Shown here one piece after another: positions 59,820 to 64,000 of a stretch of 64,000 nucleotides of DNA. Every line of letters begins with the position of its first letter. Position 1 is the first letter of the stretch. The position numbers were made by a program, and so were the translations under genes. This DNA comes from Rhodococcus sp. 06-462-5. Lineage in GTDB: Bacteria; Actinomycetota; Actinomycetes; Mycobacteriales; Mycobacteriaceae. The DNA lies in contig NZ_NOYD01000008.1 of NCBI RefSeq assembly GCF_002258315.1, forward strand, positions 1 through 64,000, written 5' to 3'. The notes under the pieces are model-generated. The model saw only the letters and a list, made by a program, of their open reading frames with translations, was not told the origin of the DNA and made no database searches.

Positions 59820-60389
59820 TCAGGCTTCGCCGGGCGATCGCCGACGCTGTCTGTGGTTGGCGACGTTGATGCGATTGCCGCACAGCCCTGGCATGCAATA
59901 GCGGCGCCGTCCGCCTCGGCTGACGTCGACGAATACGCCGTTGCAGGTCGGTGATGCGCAGGCTCGGAATCGTTCGATGCCCAGGGCGCGGACGGTACCC
60001 AACAGGGCGTATCCGGTCAGCACCGTCAGCTCGTCGGCGAGCGAACAGTCTTTCTCCGTTGCCGCTTGCCAGCGCCATTCGCCGTCGATCTCGGTGAGCT
60101 CGATGCGATGCGGCACCACGGACAATGCGTCGTGCGTGAGAGTGATGAGTTCGGCGGGAGCCGGAGCGTCGAGGATGTCACGAAGACGGTCGCGTAGCGC
60201 GCGGACCTGTTCCAGATCATGTGTTCCGGTGGGCGCACTGGACCGCACGTCGTTGTCGTCGAGCAGGGACTGTACGGCCTCGATGTCGGTCAGTCGATCA
60301 CCGGCGACCACCCACACCGTCGGTGAGGTGTTCGCGAGCTCCGTCGCCAGCACGGCCCCCTGGGTGTAATCGTCCAAAACTACTTGCAA
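59820..60389 (-). CDS. CGNR zinc-finger transcription factor-like protein
   Basis: 189 residues. The N-terminal ABATE-type (stress-induced) domain is followed by the C-terminal CGNR zinc finger: C-A-S-P-T-C, Y-C, and L-C-G-N-R-I-N-V-A-N-H-R. The metal ligands and DNA-contacting basic run are intact. Proteins of this type are putative transcription regulators in actinobacteria. The start TTG 60389 has GGAGG 11-15 nt upstream, which is far, so TTG 60377 is an alternative. An AT-rich divergent region follows. Confidence 0.82.
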   Translation of the reverse strand: MQVVLDDYTQGAVLATELANTSPTVWVVAGDRLTDIEAVQSLLDDNDVRSSAPTGTHDLEQVRALRDRLRDILDAPAPAELITLTHDALSVVPHRIELTEIDGEWRWQAATEKDCSLADELTVLTGYALLGTVRALGIERFRACASPTCNGVFVDVSRGGRRRYCMPGLCGNRINVANHRQRRRSPGEA

Positions 60390-60416
60390 CCCTTACTCGC
60401 CTCCTCTACCGTAATC

Positions 60417-60426
60417 GTATAAATAC
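60417..60426. promoter_or_regulatory. AT-rich core between CGNR and 136-aa gene
   Basis: GTATAAATAC is a 10-bp perfect palindrome except for the central AA. It lies in an AT-rich patch (60411-60432) that stands out in this GC-rich window. TATAAAT could be a -10 for the plus strand, and its complement for the minus strand. Divergent promoter region, inferred. Confidence 0.35.
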
Positions 60427-60473
60427 ATTTTACTCCCTTACGCTCACTGGCCTCCACGACGGGATTGCTCGCC

Positions 60474-60884
60474 ATGACGACACCACCATCCGGGTGTTCC
60501 ACCGCCGAGACTCGGCATCCGGTCATAGACCGGCTTCTCCGTGCACGCAACGGTATTCGCAGTGTCGCGTCCGCAGAGAACGAGTCTGCACTTGTCGGGG
60601 CCGATCTGTATTTTGCGCTCGGCACCCTGGCGCAGTGTTCCGCTGCGGTGAACCAGGTGATCGAGCAACTCGGTACCACCATCGGCCGGACACTCGGCGA
60701 CGGTACGGCCGTCGCCGACACAGGTCCGTACGCGGGCGCACCGGATACCGCTCTGCTGAAAGCCGTGTTCGCACTCGCGTCCGCGTCGGCCGGGTGCGAA
60801 CCGGTGACTGCCGCGGTCACGGACGCGCAGATCGCAGTGAGCGATCTCGCGGCGACGCCTGAATCCGGCCGGCCGAATCGCTGA
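60474..60884 (+). CDS. hypothetical protein (136 aa)
   Basis: A largely helical, Ala/Ser/Thr-rich protein of about 136 residues with three cysteines and no TM helix. ATG 60474 is chosen; TTG 60465 is in frame with a weak GGGA upstream. The N-terminal T-R-H-P-V-I-D-R-L-L-R-A-R-N-G region is amphipathic. It is divergent from the CGNR regulator gene and ends 5 bp before the convergent antiporter gene. I do not recognise the family. Confidence 0.6.
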   Translation: MTTPPSGCSTAETRHPVIDRLLRARNGIRSVASAENESALVGADLYFALGTLAQCSAAVNQVIEQLGTTIGRTLGDGTAVADTGPYAGAPDTALLKAVFALASASAGCEPVTAAVTDAQIAVSDLAATPESGRPNR

Positions 60885-60889
60885 TCCGG

Positions 60890-62062
60890 TTACACCGCCG
60901 GCTTGGTGCGGAGCACTACCTGCGCGACCGGTTCGACGACTCGGGCCGCGATGGGTCCCAGGATTGCCATCAGCAGCACATATGCCGTCGCGAGGGCGGC
61001 GAGTTCGCCCTCCACCGCGCCTGCGGCCACGGCCAGCCCGGCGATGACGATGGAGAACTCGCCGCGCGCCACCAGTGCCGCTCCGGTGCGCAACCGGCCC
61101 GGTCGTCCGATTCCCTGACGGCCCGCCGCCCACCAACCTGTCGCGATCTTGGTCGCCGTGGTGGTGACGGCGAGTACGACGGCCCAGCCGAGCACCGGTG
61201 GGATGGTAGCCGGGTCGGTGGCGAGTCCGAACACCACGAAGAACATCGCGGCGAAGAGATCGCGGAGTGGTTCGAGCACGCGGGTGGCGTTGTCGGCCGT
61301 CGACCCGGAGATCGCGATACCGAGCAGGAATGCGCCGACGGCGGCCGAAACCTGCAGTTCCGACGCGATGCCGGCCACCAGCAACGCGGATCCGAGGACC
61401 TTGAGCAGCACCACTTCGCGGTCGGGGCTGTCGAGTACGGCGGAGACGAGGTTGCCGTAGCGCAGCGCGACCACCAGCACGAAGGTGACGACGAACAATG
61501 AGATACCGAGGGCTTCGAGTCCGCCGAGGAAGCTCACCCCGCTCAGGACCGCGGTGAGGATCGGTAGGTAGATGGCCATCGCCAGGTCCTCGAACACCAG
61601 GATGGACAGCACGACCGGGGTTTCGCGGTTTCCGAGTCGGCCCAGATCGGTGAGGACCTTGGCGATGATGCCCGAGGACGAGATGTACGTGACACCGCCC
61701 ATCACGAGCGCGCCGACTCCGCCCCAGCCGAGCAGTAGCGCGACCACCGCACCCGGCGCGAAGTTCAGCACGATGTCGACCAGACCGGCCATCCAGGATC
61801 GGCGCAGGCCGGTGACGAGTTCGGTGGCGGTGTATTCGAGTCCGAGCAGGAGCAGCAGCAGAACGACACCGATTTCGCTGGCGATCTCACCGAACTCGTC
61901 GATGCCCCCGAGATTGACGATGCCGCCGTTTCCGAAAGCGAGGCCGCCGAGCAGATAGAACGGGATGGGGGAGACACCGATTCGACCCGCGAGACGAGCG
62001 AGAAGTCCGAGAACGAAGAACACTGCGCCCAGCTCGGTGAGGGCAAGTGCGCTCTCGGCCAC
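60890..62062 (-). CDS. cation/proton antiporter, CPA2 family (KhtU-like)
   Basis: 390 residues, about 11-12 TM helices of the Na+/H+ or K+/H+ exchanger fold. Typical segments are L-L-L-G-L-E-Y, the G-G-V-T-Y-I-S-S-S-G-I discontinuous helix region, L-V-F-E-D-L-A-M-A-I-Y, and A-L-V-A-R-G-E-F-S-I-V. It lacks the RCK domain of KefB/KefC; instead a separate TrkA-C-domain protein is encoded just upstream. That matches the KhtU-KhtT K+/H+ antiporter pair. Likely role: K+/H+ efflux and pH control. Confidence 0.85.
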   Translation of the reverse strand: MAESALALTELGAVFFVLGLLARLAGRIGVSPIPFYLLGGLAFGNGGIVNLGGIDEFGEIASEIGVVLLLLLLGLEYTATELVTGLRRSWMAGLVDIVLNFAPGAVVALLLGWGGVGALVMGGVTYISSSGIIAKVLTDLGRLGNRETPVVLSILVFEDLAMAIYLPILTAVLSGVSFLGGLEALGISLFVVTFVLVVALRYGNLVSAVLDSPDREVVLLKVLGSALLVAGIASELQVSAAVGAFLLGIAISGSTADNATRVLEPLRDLFAAMFFVVFGLATDPATIPPVLGWAVVLAVTTTATKIATGWWAAGRQGIGRPGRLRTGAALVARGEFSIVIAGLAVAAGAVEGELAALATAYVLLMAILGPIAARVVEPVAQVVLRTKPAV

Positions 62063-62081
62063 TGTTCAGACCCGACTGATC

Positions 62082-62564
62082 TCAGGCATTACCGAGCAAC
62101 TTGGTCGCTGCGTCCAGTCCGTCCGCGGTACCGACGGCGACCAGAAGGTCACCCGCGGCCAACGTGAAGTCGGGGGTGGGGGACGGTTGTACCTGACCGG
62201 CGCGCATGACAGCGACGACCGATACCCCGGTTTTGGTGCGCATCGTGGTCTCGCCGAGTGTGCGGCTGACGAACCGTGAATTCGCGCGAATGGGAAGCTG
62301 GCGGGTGTTGATTCCGGGGAGGTCGCGATGCTCTTCCCCGAGTTGAGCGATGAGTTGCGGCGACCCGAGCAGATTGCCCAGGGCCGCCGCTTCCTCATTG
62401 CTCAACGTGATGGATTCCTGCGTCGCATCGGGGTCGTCCTTGCGCGAGACGATCAACTCGTTCGCGCCGTCCTTGCGGGTGATGACGCCTATGCGACGCC
62501 CGGAAGCGAGGGCGAAATCCTTCCGCACCCCGATTCCCGGCAGCAGGGTCACTTCGACGTTCAT
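62082..62564 (-). CDS. TrkA-C (RCK_C) domain protein, KhtT-like partner of the antiporter
   Basis: 160 residues. The N-terminal ~70 residues form a small beta-rich domain. The C-terminal RCK_C domain (R-A-N-S-R-F-V-S-R-T-L-G, then D-F-T-L-A-A-G-D-L-L-V-A-V-G-T) is the ligand-sensing module of K+ channels and antiporters. In KhtT it gates the antiporter by binding cyclic di-AMP or protons; the same role is inferred here. ATG 62564 has TAGCAT exactly 7 nt before it and no Shine-Dalgarno sequence, so it may be leaderless. It is followed by the antiporter gene after 19 bp. Confidence 0.85.
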   Translation of the reverse strand: MNVEVTLLPGIGVRKDFALASGRRIGVITRKDGANELIVSRKDDPDATQESITLSNEEAAALGNLLGSPQLIAQLGEEHRDLPGINTRQLPIRANSRFVSRTLGETTMRTKTGVSVVAVMRAGQVQPSPTPDFTLAAGDLLVAVGTADGLDAATKLLGNA

Positions 62565-62571
62565 GGTCGAA

Positions 62572-62577
62572 ATGCTA
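62572..62577 (-). promoter_or_regulatory. leaderless promoter of the KhtT-like gene
   Basis: TAGCAT on the minus strand is followed by 7 nt and then ATG 62564. A 10-bp palindrome TAACGCGTTA lies about 10-20 nt upstream and could be a regulator site. Confidence 0.45.
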
Positions 62578-62611
62578 GCCCTGCAGGTAACGCGTTATCG
62601 CAAGTTGTGAA

Positions 62612-62926
62612 TCAGGATGCGACGGCAGCCAGGAGGGCTTCGCGCTGGTTTGCACCGAGTCCACCGATACGGCGGGTATCGGCGATGGACAGCTGCTCGA
62701 GCAGCTGTGCGGCGCGCACGGAACCAACACCCGGCAGGGCCTTGATCAGGGCGGACACCTTGGTCTTCTTGACGATCTCGTCGTTCTCCGCCTTGGCGAG
62801 AACGTCAGCGACGCTGAGTTCGCCGGACTTGACGGATGCGAGCAGCTTCGACCGCGCAGTGCGTGCCTCGGCCGCCTTGGCCAGCGCCGCGGTGCGCTGT
62901 TCCGGTGTCAATACTGGTAAAGCCAT
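62612..62926 (-). CDS. mihF: integration host factor, actinobacterial type (mIHF)
   Basis: A 104-residue nucleoid-associated protein of the actinobacterial IHF family, unrelated in fold to enterobacterial IHF. Starts M-A-L-P-V-L-T-P-E-Q-R and has the helix-turn-helix/hairpin K-A-L-P-G-V-G-S-V-R-A-A-Q-L-L. It bends DNA and is essential in mycobacteria. ATG 62926 has GAGGAG upstream. It lies upstream of the KhtT-like gene, which appears to have its own promoter. Confidence 0.93.
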   Translation of the reverse strand: MALPVLTPEQRTAALAKAAEARTARSKLLASVKSGELSVADVLAKAENDEIVKKTKVSALIKALPGVGSVRAAQLLEQLSIADTRRIGGLGANQREALLAAVAS

Positions 62927-63172
62927 GGCCTGTTCTCCTCGATTGTGGTGACCCGTCGCTCGTTGACAGGTCTCGACCCTCTTGCATCGTGCCTGGTGGC
63001 TCTCCCAATCTAACCGAACAACACGACTGTCATTCCGGTCGAGCCACCGAACCTTCCCAGCCAGGCTACGTCCTATCCGATTCGGGGTGTGCCCCGACCA
63101 GCACTTCGGCCCCGTGTCGGCTCTCGAAGGGCGTCGTGTACCGGGCATGTCCGACGCCTCCCTGCCCGTCTT

Positions 63173-64000
63173 TCAGGCAGGTGCAGGCGAGTAGGTCTTC
63201 CTGAGTGCGACCTTGACCACCTTGCCGCTCGCGTTGCGGGGGAGGGCGTCGACGACGACCAATTCCTTGGGGTGTTTGAACCGCGCGAGATGGTCGCCGA
63301 GCCACACGAGAAGCTCGTCGAGTGTCAGGTCGGGGGTGCCCGGTGCATCGTGCAGTGCGACCACTGCGACGGGCACCTCGCCCCATCTGTCGTCGGGGCG
63401 GCCGATCACTGCGGCCTCGAGGATTCGGGGGTGGGAGAACAGGACGTTCTCGACCTCGGCGCAGTAGATGTTCTCGCCGCCGGAGATGATCATGTCCTTC
63501 TTGCGGTCGACGACGAACACGAATCCTTCCTCGTCCTGGCGTACGAGGTCGCCGGAGTGGAACCAGCCGCCGTGGAATGCGTCTGCCGTCGCGTCGGGGT
63601 TCTCCCAGTATTCGCGCATCAATGTGGGCCCTCGATAGACGATTTCGCCGATCTCGCCCTGCGCCACGTCGTTCATCTCGTCGTCGACGACGCGTGCTGC
63701 GATGGTCGGGACGACGCGTCCGACGGAGCCGAGTTTGCGGAGGGCGTCGATGCCGTCGAGCACGCAGGTGATGGGCGACATCTCGGTCTGCCCGAAAACC
63801 GCGACGTTCATCGCGCCCGGGAACGTTTCCGACATCGCGCGCAGGACGGTGTCCGATGCCGGGGCGGCACCCCAGGAAATGACCCGCAGGGCAAGTTCTC
63901 TCGGGTTGGCGGCCTGCTCGGCGCACATTGCCTGCCACTGCACGGGAACGAGAAACAGGTTGGTGACACCCTCGGCGGCGAGTACGTCGAGCAGGGTGCC
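63173..64000 (-). CDS. acyl-CoA synthetase (AMP-binding), C-terminal part
   Basis: The frame is open to the right edge, so only about 275 C-terminal residues are visible. Adenylate-forming motifs are present: F-G-Q-T-E-M (A5), Y-R-G-P-T, F-H-S-G-D-L (A7), the hinge D-R-K-K-D-M, S-G-G-E-N-I-Y, and the catalytic Lys in N-A-S-G-K-V-V-K. The enzyme activates a carboxylic acid, most likely a fatty acid, to its CoA thioester. The chain-length-determining N-terminal part is outside the window. Confidence 0.85.
   Translation of the reverse strand, partial: GTLLDVLAAEGVTNLFLVPVQWQAMCAEQAANPRELALRVISWGAAPASDTVLRAMSETFPGAMNVAVFGQTEMSPITCVLDGIDALRKLGSVGRVVPTIAARVVDDEMNDVAQGEIGEIVYRGPTLMREYWENPDATADAFHGGWFHSGDLVRQDEEGFVFVVDRKKDMIISGGENIYCAEVENVLFSHPRILEAAVIGRPDDRWGEVPVAVVALHDAPGTPDLTLDELLVWLGDHLARFKHPKELVVVDALPRNASGKVVKVALRKTYSPAPA

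Noticed and set aside
63162..63182. CCTGCC-N9-GGCAGG hairpin near the acyl-CoA synthetase stop
   Set aside because: Only six base pairs with a 9-nt loop; could be a weak terminator but is not distinctive enough to list.

Overview
The window is 64 kb of high-GC actinobacterial chromosome. It is most likely Rhodococcus or a close relative in the Mycobacteriales. The signs are an actinobacterial-type integration host factor, a DnaX and FadA/FadB pair of mycobacterial type, a mycothiol-type DsbA-fold protein, many ATGA/GTGA start-stop overlaps, frequent GTG/TTG starts, and several apparently leaderless genes. I see no integrase, transposase, phage gene or CRISPR array. It reads as ordinary chromosome with many small transport, regulation and redox units.

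1-8.4 kb: a partial lipoprotein, a Tat-type lipoprotein hydrolase coupled to a PHP-domain protein, a YceI-like protein, a fatty-acid-hydroxylase-family membrane protein, a SOUL heme-binding protein, an Rrf2 regulator over its own palindrome, and a TetR-MMPL unit behind two tandem operators. 8.4-17.5 kb: a heterodimeric ABC exporter, Tgt, a flavin oxidoreductase with MarR, a divergent drug-type MFS with a coupled 45-residue protein, and a VIT1-type membrane protein preceded by a frameshifted mini-protein. 17.5-24.6 kb: a kynurenine operon (kynA-kynU-PaaX-like regulator), then YhhQ, a proline-rich membrane protein, GluQRS, a HAD hydrolase and WrbA. Tgt, YhhQ and GluQRS together point to queuosine salvage. 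24.9-34.6 kb: a complete ABC importer, a DedA-like/CDP-alcohol transferase pair, a flavin disulfide reductase, a methyltransferase, a quinone-oxidoreductase/HxlR divergent pair and a monothiol DsbA-fold protein.

34.6-41.3 kb: LysR - MHS symporter - 3-hydroxybutyrate-type dehydrogenase, then tRNA-Ser(GGA), the SRP RNA, an aspartate aminotransferase and an MFS/TetR pair. 42-52.9 kb: a secreted lipase, YnfA, PhoU, a transglutaminase-like protein, a secreted hypothetical, a large LuxR-type ATPase, a HhH-GPD protein and a helicase-associated-domain protein that leads directly into dnaX. 55-64 kb: the fadA-fadB beta-oxidation pair with a GntR regulator, a CGNR regulator, a K+/H+ antiporter with a TrkA-C partner, mIHF and a partial acyl-CoA synthetase.

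The most interesting signal is in dnaX. An in-frame A AAA AAA heptamer is followed after 7 nt by a perfect 8-bp GC-rich stem, and a -1 frame UGA sits one codon after the slip. This matches the architecture of the E. coli dnaX frameshift, but here it would remove only the last 110 residues. Other points worth checking are a dispersed palindrome family lying over gene stop codons, a tandem 51-bp palindromic repeat beside tRNA-Ser, and a group of TAnnnT-N6/7-start leaderless promoters. All calls are from reading the sequence; no database search was run.
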